Source: Dama dama
Taxonomy: Eukaryota > Chordata > Mammalia > Artiodactyla > Cervidae
DNA: 64,000 nucleotides
Assembly: GCF_033118175.1 (NCBI RefSeq)
Contig: NC_083714.1
Location: 5,270,001 to 5,334,000, forward strand
Reading direction: 5' to 3'
The notes beneath the pieces are model-generated. The model searched no databases. It was given only the letters and a program-made list of their open reading frames with translations, and was not told where the DNA came from. Shown here in pieces: positions 20,026 through 31,910 of this stretch. The position numbers were made by a program, and so were the translations under genes. Position 1 is the stretch's first letter. Every line of letters begins with the position of its first letter.

Positions 20026-20585
20026 TGGTCGAAACCTTGGCTTTCTCTGCCCAGTGAAGCCAAATAAAAAAATACAGAGACAGGGTTGGAAGGAAATACG
20101 AAGGTGGCTTTTATTCTCAAGCCAGTGGAGAGGGGAACACAGTAGGGTCATGCCTCAAGGACTGTCCCCCCACCCCACCCGTGAAGAGTCTAAGGGCTTA
20201 TATAAGGCAAGGGCTCACAGTCAGGAGTCGGTGATGAGGAATAAAGGGGATAGGATCTCCATTTCTTCCCCCTGCATGTTTTCAAAGACAGTCATAGACT
20301 GAAGTCAATAACCCAGTAACTGACTGGTAGTTGGGGTGGCTCTGCGGCCTTCTTCCTGATATGTAAGTACAAGGGGAAAGGTGTTGTAAAGGTAAACACC
20401 AGATAGGGGATGTATTTAGTATAGAGTCCAAGAAAAAAATGTTAATCGTAGCTCCTGCAGAGTAAGGGGGCAGAAAAGCAAACTTAGTTACAGACATTCA
20501 GATTTAAGAGCAGTTAAAGAGAAAAAAAACAAAACAAAACAAAACATAAAACCAAACAAAACTCGGAATATTCAGGCCTGCTCAC
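20026..20585 (-). mobile_element. Probable solo ERV LTR, antisense
   Basis: On the - strand it has a TATATAA-type box (about 20199-20206), AATAAA (20110-20115 reversed) and a U5 stretch ending near TTTCGACCA. No retroviral genes adjoin it. The boundaries are approximate and a class I type is a guess. Confidence 0.55.
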
Positions 20586-20671
20586 TGTTCTCTTTATCCC
20601 CATTGTTCTCAAAAAAAAAAAAAAGGAAAGAATAAACTCACTCCTCTTTTTTTTTTTTTTCCCCTTTGCAC

Positions 20672-20886
20672 GCATTCTCAGTCACTTCAGTCGTGTCCAA
20701 CACTTTGTGACCCCATGACCTGTAGCCCACCAGGCTCCTCTGTCCTTGGGATTCTCCAGGCAAGAAGACTGGAGTGGGTTGCCTTTCCCTTCTCCAGAGG
20801 ATCTTACCCACTCAGGGATTGAACCTGCATCTCCTGCATTGGCAAGCAGATTCTTTATTGGCTGAGCCACCAGGGAAGCCCTTTTT
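20672..20886 (-). mobile_element. Bov-tA SINE, antisense
   Basis: Reversed Bov-tA, from CAGTCACTTCAGTCGTGTCC to the head GAGCCACCAGGGAAGCCC. Full length. Confidence 0.9.
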
Positions 20887-21520
20887 TTCCTTCTCCCTGC
20901 AACAAATTCAACCAAGTGATCCATAGACAGGAAAATGAAGACAGAATGGTACACCTCTATACTGCAAAGCTATCCAGCCCTGAATCAGAATGTTATAATG
21001 CCAGTGACAACAGCGTGGATGGGTAGAGTGATTACCATACTAAGTAGAGGAAGGCCGAGAGAGAAAGACAAACATCACAAGGTATCACTGACAGATATCT
21101 TCTTGAAACTGATGCAAATGTAGGAATTTACGCAGTAGAAACAGACTCACAAACTTAGAAAACCAACTTCTGATTATTAAAAAAAAAAAAGTTAGGGATG
21201 TAGGATAAATGAAGAGTTTGCAAGGAACAAACAGACATTAATATACATCAAACAGATCATCAGGAAAAAAGAAACTGTTGAACAGCAAAGGCAGCGTACT
21301 GGAGACACTGTAAACCTCTATCTTGGGAAAATGAACCCAAAAAAGAATTGATAAACGTCTGTGTATCACTGAATCAAGCTCCCATACTTCTGAAACAAAC
21401 ACAGTATCGGAAATCAACCCTACTCCAAAATAAAACAAGGAATGCACAGAAAAAGGAATAAAAAGAGGGACATGAAGACATGCTGACACCTTGTGGCCAT
21501 TTTTTATAACAGCAACTCTA
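20887..21520 (+). mobile_element. L1 3-prime region fragment
   Basis: Contains L1 3-prime words (GAGAGAAAGACAAACATCAC, AAACAGACTCACAAACTTAG). The later part, after 21240, is less certain. Confidence 0.55.
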
Positions 21521-21529
21521 CGGTTGTGT

Positions 21530-21716
21530 TCAGTGCAGTTCGAATGCTCAGTCGTATCTGACTCTTTGCGACCCTATGGACTGCAGCATGCCAGGCTTCC
21601 CTGTCCATCACCAACTCCCGGAGCTTGCTCAAACTCATGTGCATTGAGTCGGTGATGCCATCCGACCATCTCATCCTCTGTCGTCCCCTTCTCCTCCCGC
21701 CTTCAATCTTTCCATG
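21530..21716 (-). mobile_element. BovB 3-prime end, antisense
   Basis: Reversed BovB terminus (GCTCAGTCGTATCTGACTC to CTTCAATCTTTCC), short and 5-prime truncated. Confidence 0.85.
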
Positions 21717-21819
21717 CACTTAATATTCACAAGGTCCGGGGGGCTATAAGTGAAAAACAACACCCCTCAAGAAGTCTCCTGGGGTGGTCAACGAACAAGA
21801 ATTCAAAACTTGGCAGATG

Positions 21820-22130
21820 ATCACAGAGCCAAGTTCAACAGGTACCCTTATAAGAGATGAAAGAGGACACAGACGAGAAGCCTCGTGAAGATGGAGGCAG
21901 AGTTGGGAAGGAGAGGGCCACAAACCCAGGGACCACTGGAGCCCCCAAAGCTGGAAAAGGCAGGAGACACCCTATTCTGGAGCCTCTGGAGGGATCTCAG
22001 TCCTGAACCACCTTGATCTCGGGTGTCTGGTCTCCAGGAGTTTTAGGATGAACTCCTATTGTTTTAAACCACCCAACATGTGGTCATTTGTTAGAGAAGC
22101 CACAGAGAACTCACACAGCTTCTGCTCTGT
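21820..22130 (+). mobile_element. MaLR-type LTR, 3-prime part
   Basis: Has the CTTATAAGAGATGAAAGAGG block, then CCTTGATCTCGGGTGTCTGG and the terminal TTGTTTTAAACCACCCAACA. Diverged ERVL-MaLR LTR lacking its start. Confidence 0.65.
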
Positions 22131-25080
22131 AGGATCCTAGAAGTGTGGGTCTCACGAAAGGCAGATGGGGGCTGGATTATGGAATCCTTAGAGTCAACAC
22201 TGGGCCCTCAGAGATGCTAAAGCTGTGGATGGACTCCAGAATGTTGAGGGGTCAAGTCTGAAGCATGTCACTAGGGTACCGGCTGCACATGCCTCCCCAG
22301 GTTCTTACACATGTACACGTGGCTTTGTAAGTATCTAGTACTGACAGGACATTTAATGTCACTGTTCACATTGCTCATTAAGAACCCACCAGGTACACAG
22401 GTGAAAACCCAAGTAGGACACTAGGATGAACAATTCTGAAGATGTTCGGGGTGGGGACTTTCTCCCATGCAGCCAGCAGACCCTGTATCCCTGCCCCTGC
22501 AAGCAATGTCCTCACTGGGACGCTGGTGGGCCATAAGCAGCATCTGGGAGTAAAGGTTAGCTGCCCCCAGGCCAGCTGCTCCTGAACCTTATCCATCCTT
22601 CCCAAGTAAAATGCTGAAATATGTGGAAAGAACTTATGGGCTGGAGGAAAGTGTTGGGAGTCACACTAGTGACAGCTCCCTTGCTGAGTTGGTGCCTGCA
22701 GACCAGGCAGGATGGTCCTGGCCTGGGTGCTCTTCTGGAAGCTGTCACTTTACCTGAGTTGCCCCTTCCATTGTGGCCCCCACTGCCTTTTTTTCTTGCA
22801 TCCTCACTTCTGCCTGGAGAGGCTTCAGAGAGCAAGCATGGGCAGCACATTCTCTTTCTCAGCAGGTGGCAGCCTTGCAAGTCCTGTGGAAGGTCCAGCA
22901 GAGCCCCACTCACCTCTTGCTGCCTGGATGGGGTGTTTATATAGACCCCAACCCAGGAATACCTGAGAAGGGCTGGCAAGCTAGGTCAGGCTGCCCAGGT
23001 CAGCCAATCTTCACCCATCAGGGGCTCACAGTTGCATAAAACAGGCCTTGCTGCACAGGTCAGGACCAAGGAACAGGTGTGGGGTCCTGAAGGTCAGGAT
23101 GGACATGTGGCTGCAACTCTGGTTTCTTTTCTCATAATTTTAACTGGCCCATGAGTAGGGAACAACTTCACAAAGACCATCTCTGCACAAGAGCAATCCA
23201 GGACTCAGGGAGAAACGGGGTGGGGGGGGGTGGAGTGGGGCAGAGATAGGAGCCCAGTGGCCTGGGTGCAGTGAAAGCCTTTAGAAGACTTGCTTCACTG
23301 GAAGGAGGCTGCAGAGTGAAGCCCTGGGCCATGGACCTGTGCAGGAGACTCCTAGTTCAGGTCCTGCTCTGAAGTGCCCAGGGTCAGCTCCGACCAACAG
23401 GTGGGCTGGGGGTAGCCTGCAACAAGCACTATGTGCATGCTTCCTGTGTGTGAAGCTGGAGGCCCCGTGGCCTGGGAGGAACCTGCCCTCGTGAGCCCTC
23501 CATGGCCTTTGGGGGACCGGTGTCCTGAGCTGCCATGTGCCTGCCCAGGAGATCCCTGGGCCCTGAAAGTGTGTGCGAGCAAGCTTCTTCTCTTTGCAGC
23601 TGGCGCAGAGTTGGTTAGGAGGCAGGGTAAAAGCAGCCAAGGGCAAAGGTCAGGAGAAGGGTTGGGGGTCCCTCAGGTGTGGCCCCCTGAGTCCTGAGGT
23701 GCAGGGTTCATTGAGTCCGTCACATCCACCTGGGGACCACCACGGGCCTGACCTCGGCCTCGAGCCCCTGACCCGTGGCATCAGCACAGACCAGCCTGAT
23801 GCAAGGCCCACAAGTTCAGACACTTCCATCAGGACTCAAGGTGACCTCCTGGAGCCCGGAGCAGAGGCCTGACCTCTGTGCACAGGCGAACCCGCCCTGC
23901 AGAAGTCCTGGTGCAGTGCCCATTTGGTGCAGTCAGCGTGGGTGCCCTTGGGGTAGCCAGTGTCTGCGTCCCTCCCCCCATGACCACAGACCACGCGGCC
24001 CTGCTTGGCTCACAAAATCAGAGGCAATGGAAGGCCCACGGGGACATGGGGTCCAAGGAGTGAGGACTCAGCTACGCTTGCCTAGTGACCCAAGCCATGC
24101 TGTCCACCCTGGGGTTGGTCAGACCTTCCCACATTCTGCAGGAGGGCTGCCTCTCCTGCATTTGGGGCAGTGTCACAGCTGGGTGAAGCATTGCATGGTG
24201 ACTAGAGGGGGCCATCACCTGTCAGCCCAGGTGGATTGAGGACACCAACCAAGAACAAGCGTGTGAGTCAGGAGATTGGCCTGGGTCAGCCCTGAGGCTG
24301 GACGGAGGCTGTGGAGGGGGCAAGGGTCAGGGGATAGCAGTTGGAATGCAGAGCTGACCACCCTGTAGCAGACAAGACAGCAAGGCAGCAGGGGGAGGTG
24401 AAAATAGTACCCTATGGGAATATGGAGACACCAGCAGGCCTAGCCATGAGCGTGGGGATCCAGGTTGTTCCTTCCTGGCCTGCACCCAGAGCGCCACCAG
24501 CATCCACCCAGGACCGCTGGAAACCACCTCGTGTCCAGCTAGACCTCAGCCAGGAAGGCAGGAAACCTGCAAACTCAGTTGGACCGTGCAGGAGTTGAGA
24601 TGGGGAAGTGTGGGCACTTGGAGCCTAGAAATCAAGGTTTCCTGGAGAGGGAGAGATGGACACGGACAGGGTGGTGGGCCTTGGATAGATGGACAGACGA
24701 GGGGACCATCGGTGAGTGTCCCCCACTAGTGCACGTCCATCCTCCCTCAGGCAGGTCCCCTCCCCTCGAAGGTGGGTCCATAAACACAGAGACAGGCAGC
24801 TCCAGGTAATCAATGGATCAGTTTATTATCCAGTAATTTACATGGTGGAATCAGGATCCAGGGACGATCAGAAGTATTTGCAGCTACTCTTTGCATGGCC
24901 GAGGGTCACTGGGACTGTTGATAGTTGACACGGCAGCAGGCAGTGCTTGGAAACAGGGCATACAGTCCTGAGTCAAGGTTCATGAATAGTTGACTGGTCT
25001 CATGGGTGCCAGGAACACTTCAGGGAAAGTCTTCATGGGTTGGGGACTAACAAGGCAGAGGGGCCACCTGGCCCTAATGA
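22131..25080. other. GC-rich stretch with few repeats and no recognised gene
   Basis: About 2.9 kb of GC-rich DNA without an obvious LINE or SINE, including a G-run at about 23218-23232. Many overlapping frames exist on both strands (for example 22557-22979 - and 23775-24239 +), but none shows a family motif or a consistent splice pattern. In human the gene next to VAMP7 on this side is IL9R; I could not match any frame to a cytokine receptor. Confidence 0.4.
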
Positions 25081-25478
25081 TTATTCAGTTCAGTTCAGTT
25101 GCTCGGTCGTGTCTGATTCTTTGCCACCCCATGGACTGCAGCATGCCAGGCTTCAACAGCCTTTATTAGATAGAAATGGGTTTGTTTAGGATAGTTGTTG
25201 AGGGAATATAAAACCTTTCCAGGGAAGTATTGATAATGCATGATGACTAACTCCTCCCAAACAAACCAAAACACAATGAAGCAAAAGTTTTGTGATGTCT
25301 ATCTAAATAAAGGCAACCAGAGAAGAGGGCGGCAGAGGATGAAATGGTGAGATAGCATCATCAACTCAATGGACATGAATTTGAGCAAACTCCAGGAGAT
25401 AGTGGAGGACAGAGGAGCCTGGCATGCTACAGTCCATGGGGTCACAAACAGTCAGACGTGACTTAGTGACTGACCAAC
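25081..25478. mobile_element. Two short BovB 3-prime pieces
   Basis: 25083-25155 is an antisense BovB terminus (CAGTTCAGTTCAGTTGCTCG). 25318-25478 is a sense BovB terminus (GGACATGAATTTGAGCAAAC to GACTTAGTGACTGA). About 160 bases of unassigned DNA lie between them. Confidence 0.75.
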
Positions 25479-25486
25479 AAGAAAGT

Positions 25487-27312
25487 GAAATGCAAGAAGG
25501 CAGAATGGTTGTCTGAAGAGGCTTTACAAATAGCTGAGGAAAGAAGAAAGTGAAACAGAAGGGAGAAAGGGAAAGATACACCCAACTGAATGCAGAGTTC
25601 CAGGGAATGGCAAGAAGGCCTTCTTCAATAAACAGTGCAAAAAAAAAAAAAAAAAGGAAACAATATAATGAGAAAGAGTAGAGATTTCTTCAAGAAAACT
25701 GGAGATATCAAGGGAATATTTCATGCATGGATGGGCATGCTAAAGGACAGAAATGGTAAATAAGGACCTAACAGAAGCAGAAGAGATTAAGAAGAGGTGG
25801 CAAGAATACACAGAACTACTATACAGAAAAGGTCTTCATGACCCAGATAAACACGATGGTGTGATCACTCACCTGGAGCCAGATGTTCTGGAGTGTGAAG
25901 TGGGCCTTACAAAGCACTACAACAAAGCTACTGGAGATGATGTAAGTATTTCAGATCCTACAAGATGATGCTGTTAAAGTGCTGCACTCAATAAAAGAGC
26001 AAATTTAGAAAACTCAGCAATGGCCACAGGAATGGAAAAGGTCAGTTTACATTCCAATCCCAAAGAAGAGCAATGCCAAAGAATGTTCAAACTACTGTAA
26101 AACTGCACTCATTTCATATGCTGGCAGTCATGCTAAAAATCTTTCAAACTAGGCTTCAGCAGAATGTGACCCGAGAAATTCCAGGTATACAAGCTGGGTT
26201 TCAAGGAAGCAGAGCAATCAGAGATCAATTTGCCAACATTCATTGGATTATGGAGAAAGCAAGGGAGTTAAAAAAAATTGACTTATGTTTCAGTGTCTAC
26301 ACTAAAGCCTTTGACTGTAGGGATCACAACAAACTGAAAAATTCATTTTTTAAACTTATTTTTAATTGGAAGATAATTGCTTTATTCTGTTGGTTTCTAC
26401 CAAACATCAACATGAATCAGCCATAGTTTTATCTATGTCCCCTTCCACTGTGCAAAATTCTTAGAGAGACACCAGACCACCTTACCTGAGAAACTTGTAT
26501 GTGGGTCAAGAAGCAACAGTTAGAATTGGACATGGAATAACTGACTGGTTCAGTACTGGGAAAGGATATGACAAGGCTGTATGTTGTCACCCTGATTATT
26601 TAACTTCTATGCAGAGTACATCATGCAAACACCAGGCTGGATGAATCACAAGTTGGAATCAAGATTGCTGGGAGAAATATCAACATCCTCAGATATGCAG
26701 ATGATACCACTCTAATGGCAGAAAGCAAAGAAGAACTAGAGTCTCTTGATGAAAGTAAAAGAGGAGAGTGAAAAAGCTGGCTTGAAACTCAACATTCAAA
26801 AAACTAAGATCATGGCATCTGGGCCCATCACTTCATGGCAACTAGAAGGGGATAGAGTGGAAACAGTGACAAATTTTATATTCGTGGGCTACAGAATCAC
26901 TGTAGACAGTGACTCCAGCCATGAACTTAAAAGATGCTTGCTCACCGAAGAACTGATGCTTTCAAATTGTGGTGCTAAAGACTCTTGAGAGTCCCTTGGA
27001 CAGCAAGAAGATCAAACCAGTCAATCCTACAGGAAATCAACCCTCAATACTCATTGGAATAACTGATGCTGAAGCTCCAATGTTTTGGACAGCTGATGTG
27101 AACAGCCAACTAATTGGAAAAGACCCTGATGCTGGGAAAGATTGAAGGCAGGAGGAGAAGGGGACAACAGAGGATGAAATGGTTAGATAGAATCAATGAC
27201 TCAATGGACTTGAATCTGAGCAAACTCCAAGAGATGGTGGAAGACAGAGGAGGCTGACATGCTGCAGTCCATGGAGTTGCAAAGAATCAGACATGACTGC
27301 ACAGCAACAGTA
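25487..27312 (+). mobile_element. BovB LINE, linker to 3-prime end, interrupted by an L1 tail
   Basis: The longest BovB copy in the window. It runs from the endonuclease-RT linker through RT (YADDTTLM box near 26692-26715) to the C-terminus. The element is split at about 26342-26457 by an antisense L1 3-prime piece (TTTAATTGGAAGATAATTGC). Multiple frameshifts and a further RT deletion make it inactive. Confidence 0.88.
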
Positions 27313-27319
27313 GCTAGTT

Positions 27320-27545
27320 TTGTAGGCCAGTGGTTCTTAGCCAAGGTTGATTTTGCTCCCCTATTCCAACTTGGCAGGAACATTGGGGACATTTTTGGTT
27401 GTCACAATTGGAGAATGCACTCCTGACATTGAGTGGTTTGAGGTTAGGGATGCTACTGAACATCCTACAATGCACAGGACAGTCTCAAAGAACACCTGGT
27501 CCCAAACATCCACCGTGCAAAGACTGAGAAAGCCTGGTTTATGCA
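27320..27545 (+). mobile_element. MER20-type hAT DNA transposon remnant
   Basis: Has CATTTTTGGTTGTCACAATT, GGGATGCTACTGAACATCCT and ACAATGCACAGGACAGTC, then an AAAGCCTGG end, typical of MER20. Non-autonomous and old. Confidence 0.75.
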
Positions 27546-27821
27546 AGACTCTTCTGACTACTCTACCAAATACCCTGGGTTCCTTCTCATTCTATTGTGA
27601 CCAGAATATTCTCTCAATATAAGCTGGGGCAATAACTGGGTTCAGCCCTTTGAAACATCACTACCCCTTCATTGCCTGGAATCCAGTGTCTTAAAAACGA
27701 TCCCTTTAGTGGGTTATTTCAGGCAGGAGGGTAAATATACTGTTACTCCATCTTATCCAGAAGTGAAGTCTTTAAAGGGTATTACTGAATTTAATGTCCT
27801 CTCTATGTGCATGATACTTTT

Positions 27822-27960
27822 ATTTTAATTGGAGTATAACCACTTTACAAGGTTGTGTTGGTTTCTGCTGTACAACAACACGAATCAGCCATTAATATGT
27901 ATGTCTGTGTGTGTGTGTATGTGTGTGTGTGTATGAACCTCCTCTCCTCTTGAGCCCATG
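27822..27960 (-). mobile_element. L1 3-prime end, antisense, with a TG microsatellite
   Basis: Reversed ruminant L1 tail (TTTTAATTGGAGTATAACC, CACGAATCAGCCATTAATAT). A (TG)n tract at about 27905-27935 interrupts it. Confidence 0.75.
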
Positions 27961-29225
27961 AGACTTTTATTAGTTTTATGTTGGTCCAAACTTGGAATGT
28001 GAATTTTAAAAAGGTAAATCAGGGTGTCAACCTGCGCATACAAATTTTCTTTCACAGCCATTCCTCTTTTTGGAAGAAATGTAACAAGTCACAATATATT
28101 TTGAATATAGATGTTTAATAAACAGTTTATTAAACAGTTTAATAAACAACATGAATCCACCAGTTTAATAAACAACACAAATCCAAAATAATCTTGTACA
28201 ATGTACCATGACCAAAAGAATGCTTTAACTTCTCAAGTGGTCTTTCTCTGTAAGATGAAACAGCTGAACCATTCTTTAGAATGAATCCAGGAAGAGCTTG
28301 GCTGGGCTAGATTGGCAGCACTGTTCTGGCTAGAAGCTGGGAATTTCGTTCAAACTCCTTTCCCTATATGCTTTTAGAATTCCATTTTGCCAGTGAAATG
28401 AACTCACGTGAGACTCGGAAAGCGGAAGGAAAGTGGAGGCCAATATTCTTTGTAGGTCAAGGCACTCAGACATGAAGATGCTAAGGCACCTGGCATATCT
28501 CCCGGCTTTGTCTCCATCTCCTCCATCCTGCATCCAGCTCATCCTCTTGACTACTGGCCCTCCTCACCAACTGGGGACACAGTAGGGCACTTGGCATCAA
28601 GTTTACTAAGACCATTGCTTCTTTGCCACAGTCTTTGTCACACACCTATTTTGGCAGACACATAGGGCTTTTCAGGTTTTCCAACTGTTCACCAGCACTA
28701 GTACATTAAGTGAAAATATTTAGGACTCTTCCTCTTATCCCCTGGCACCTCATTTCCAGACCATCTCTTCCTACTTTGTCATACACCTGTGTACTAAACC
28801 CCTTATTTCCATCATCCTTGTCTTGGCTGTTTTCCTCACTGAATTCAAACTGAATCATAGGCCAACCACCACCACCACAATGCCCCATTTATTATTACCA
28901 CTCTACCCTATTTATTATTTTTCAAAAGAAAGAGTGGTCCAAACACTTCTGCTTCTAATGTAAAATATCACACAAGGGTCTACGGCTGCTATTTTTGTTG
29001 TTATATAAATTTCCATTAAGACTCCCAGGCAAGCAACCCAATTTCTATGTCCATCTTGAGGCTGGGAAGGCAGAGTTAGACAAGGAAGAATCATTATCTG
29101 ATGGAAGTCCTGCCCATTTATTCTGAAAGAAACATACGAAGTGCAACACTATTTGACCTTATGGCCAACAGTCTAAAGAGAAATAATTAGCTTGTGCCAC
29201 TTCTTTTTCTGTTCATAACAACAAA
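27961..29225. other. Single-copy DNA downstream of VAMP7, no gene recognised
   Basis: No repeat seen apart from small A/T-rich stretches with repeated TTTAATAAAC words at about 28112-28185. Frames 28330-28542 (-) and 28706-28888 (-) have no recognisable family. It may hold the distal VAMP7 3-prime UTR. Confidence 0.4.
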
Positions 29226-29358
29226 TAATGGCATCACCAACTCAATGGTCATGAGTTTGAGTGAACTCTGGGAGTTGGTGATGGACAGGGAGGCCTGGCG
29301 TGCTGTAGTCCATGGGGTCGCAAAGAGTCAGACATGACGAGCGACTGAACTGAACAAC
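29226..29358 (+). mobile_element. BovB 3-prime tail piece
   Basis: ATGGCATCACCAACTCAATG to GAGCGACTGAACTGAAC, a short copy of the BovB terminus. Confidence 0.85.
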
Positions 29359-30427
29359 AAATAAACAGCATTCCCACAGCCCATCTCTAAGTGTCTGCCT
29401 CAAGGAGGCCTGGGGAAAGCTAAATGGGCTGTTTCTGAGTTGCTTTACAATGAACTAAAACATATTTTATCATTCTTTACTTCAGTTACCAAATTCAAAG
29501 GCCCCAAGTGACCCATTATTATTTTGCTATGGCCCAGCTTTTTGTATATTTGATCTTTGCCATTCTATCTCTTTTTCTCTTTCCCTAAATCTGTTTTGCT
29601 ATAACAAATTATTCACTCTCACCCTTGTATGCCTTCCTTTGAGTCATCTATTTCAGAACCAGTCAGAGTTGAGTTGAAATGGATTACAATCCCTAGGGTT
29701 CTTTTGCTGTTCTGTCTCAACCATGGTCTCAGGATGATGGTTGTAAAGGCTGTGTGGTCATTTCATGATCTTTTTGTTGGTTACAGTATGGCCTACATAT
29801 TTTTTTTAACTTTTGTGTCTGTTGATTTTGAAGAAAATTTCATACACCTGAGACATTGCTATAGCTCTTTAAGGCTCCAGGTCACATTTTTAAATGTATT
29901 TTCATCACAAGTAAAACACTTTTGTTCTGCAAACTATGGCAAAATGTCATCAGAAGAAATTAGATTCCATGAAGAAATTCTCAAACAAGCAATTCACTGT
30001 ATTACTCTTAAATTTTTATTAATGTCTTCAGTTTGTGCATCATTTAAAATAAGGTATGTGCTTCAAAAAGCATTCCTATACATAAATAGACCAAGAGATG
30101 GTTAAGGAATTTATCCCTAAAACATGCACATCATTTTTATTCAGGTGTGTATAAGAAAGGGAAATGAGCTTTCAGTCTTTTTCGTTGAATTAGACATTTT
30201 GAAAATAACAACGCCAAATGTTTTCATGGAACAAACGCTTTCCAATACAAAATGCTAATGGAATGAAAAGACATTAGTGTTGATCAAGAGAACTGAAAAA
30301 ACATTTCCATTATACATGATCACAAGGAAAAGGGTTCCAGTGGGTTGAAAACGTTATGTCAAATAAAGGAATCAGCATGAACTGAAAGGTTTAGATGGAA
30401 GAACAGGTAGCAGGATCCAGATTATGT

Positions 30428-30474
<47 letters not shown>

Positions 30475-31841
30475 TCAAGGCACATGACTAGGCTAAACAG
30501 GTGGCTAGGTTTCATAGACCAATTTGTTCTTTCATTGGGAAAATAGTCAAATGTAATATAATTTCCATTTACTGGCCTTTATTGATAAATAAATGCAATT
30601 AGATCTACAGAGCAAATGTTGTCCTTTCAGATACACACCAAAAGTACACACTAGCTAACAGATGCCAGAGTAGCCAAAGCAGTATGATTACATTCCAGTT
30701 TTTTTTCACACTACAGTTACATGGATGTTAGCTAAAATGTCTTTACATTGTTTCTAGATATCATACTGTCTACTCTCAAGTTACACAAAAAATAATCTTC
30801 AAAACTAGGCAGGTTAAAGAACTTACTAAACCACAAAGGATGTTCAAACTATTGTTCAACACCAGTTAAACCCAAACCCCGGAATTGATCGTTGATTATA
30901 TTCAGCCTGGGCTTTTCCCAGGCTGAGAAAGTTCTCCTGCACTACCTCCCTTCATAAAGCGAAAATGCTAGCATGTTGGCTATGGTTCTCTTCTTTTTCT
31001 TTGGTGAATCAGAGGAATGCGCCTACCCACGCCCTCTACTGCCCATTCTATTATCTATACAATTGCCCTAAACATCCACCAAAGGAAAAGGAATATATAA
31101 TAAACCCTAGCCTTCAACAATATTTAAACCACCATCTTCTGAAATCAACTGCAACAGGGAAAGAGAGGATATCAAGCTTTGTCAAGTTTGTGAATGATCA
31201 AAACTCTCTTCCTAAAAGTTAGTAATATGCAGACAAGGATAATTCTGTGTGCTTCTAACAGTCTAGCAAAACATTCCCCGTTTGACTGAGATAAATTGTT
31301 TAATATCAATATTTTACCTGCTTGGGTTCCTTGAAACACCAACAATTGCATTACAATTCCCCAAATAACAACAATTCTCCATGAACATTGTTTTCAAGCA
31401 CCTAAAACCCTTCAAAATCAAAAGACATTGAGACGAGCTGTTAGCAACACTATCAGTCTTTTCAACTTTTGTGTGCATAAAGGTCATCCAGAATTTTAGC
31501 CAACAGCTCATAAGACAGGTGGTTTCTACCTTGGTGATAGCTTTGTGCAATTACAAACAAAATGTTTCTGCAAGTAGATGACACTAGTTTACAAACCAAA
31601 GAAACACAATGCTTTTTTTAAGGCTACTGCTACAATAAATGGTTCAGTCTGAAGTGCAATAAAATAAACAGGTTGACAGGACAAAGATAAATCTGGAGGC
31701 GTGGAACAAGATTTCAAAAAAGAGAGAAAGAAGCAGGTTGAAGAGACTGGCAGACACCATCTCTCAGTATTAAAAGGCCTGAATTACACGGATTGCTTTT
31801 AACTCCTTGGTCTCTCATATCCTTGGTTAATGATAACTTTT
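29359..31841 (-). other. VAMP7: VAMP7 3-prime UTR and flank
   Basis: Mostly single-copy A/T-rich DNA directly after the VAMP7 stop codon on the - strand, which is where the 3-prime UTR must lie. Several reversed AATAAA hexamers (TTTATT, for example near 30012, 30136 and 30580) are candidate poly(A) signals; I cannot choose among them. An (AT)n tract of about 38 bases is at 30430-30467. A 158-codon open frame on the + strand (29629-30105) is discussed in the findings. Confidence 0.5.
30430..30467. repeat. (AT)n microsatellite
   Basis: Perfect or near-perfect AT dinucleotide tract just 3-prime of VAMP7, probably within its transcribed 3-prime region. Confidence 0.9.
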
Positions 31842-31910
31842 TTATTTCTTCACACAGCTTGGCCACGTAAATCCACCACAGAGAGGTGACACAATAATAT
31901 AGATGAATAC
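31842..31910 (-). CDS. VAMP7: VAMP7 last coding exon (end of transmembrane segment, luminal tail, stop)
   Basis: Encodes VFIYIIVSPLC then GGFTWPSCVKK and TAA (31842-31844), about residues 199-220. The preceding intron ends CCCCAG. It finishes the C-terminal anchor and the short luminal or extracellular tail. It appears identical at the protein level to the human C-terminus as I recall it. Confidence 0.96.
   Translation of the reverse strand, partial: VFIYIIVSPLCGGFTWPSCVKK

Noticed and set aside
19700..20302. 200-codon frame on +
   Set aside because: It starts in an L1 fragment and runs into an antisense LTR, so it is a chance fusion of repeat sequences.
22131..25080. Possible IL9R gene next to VAMP7
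   Set aside because: Expected from human gene order, but no frame shows cytokine-receptor features such as a WSXWS motif or a Box1-like region.
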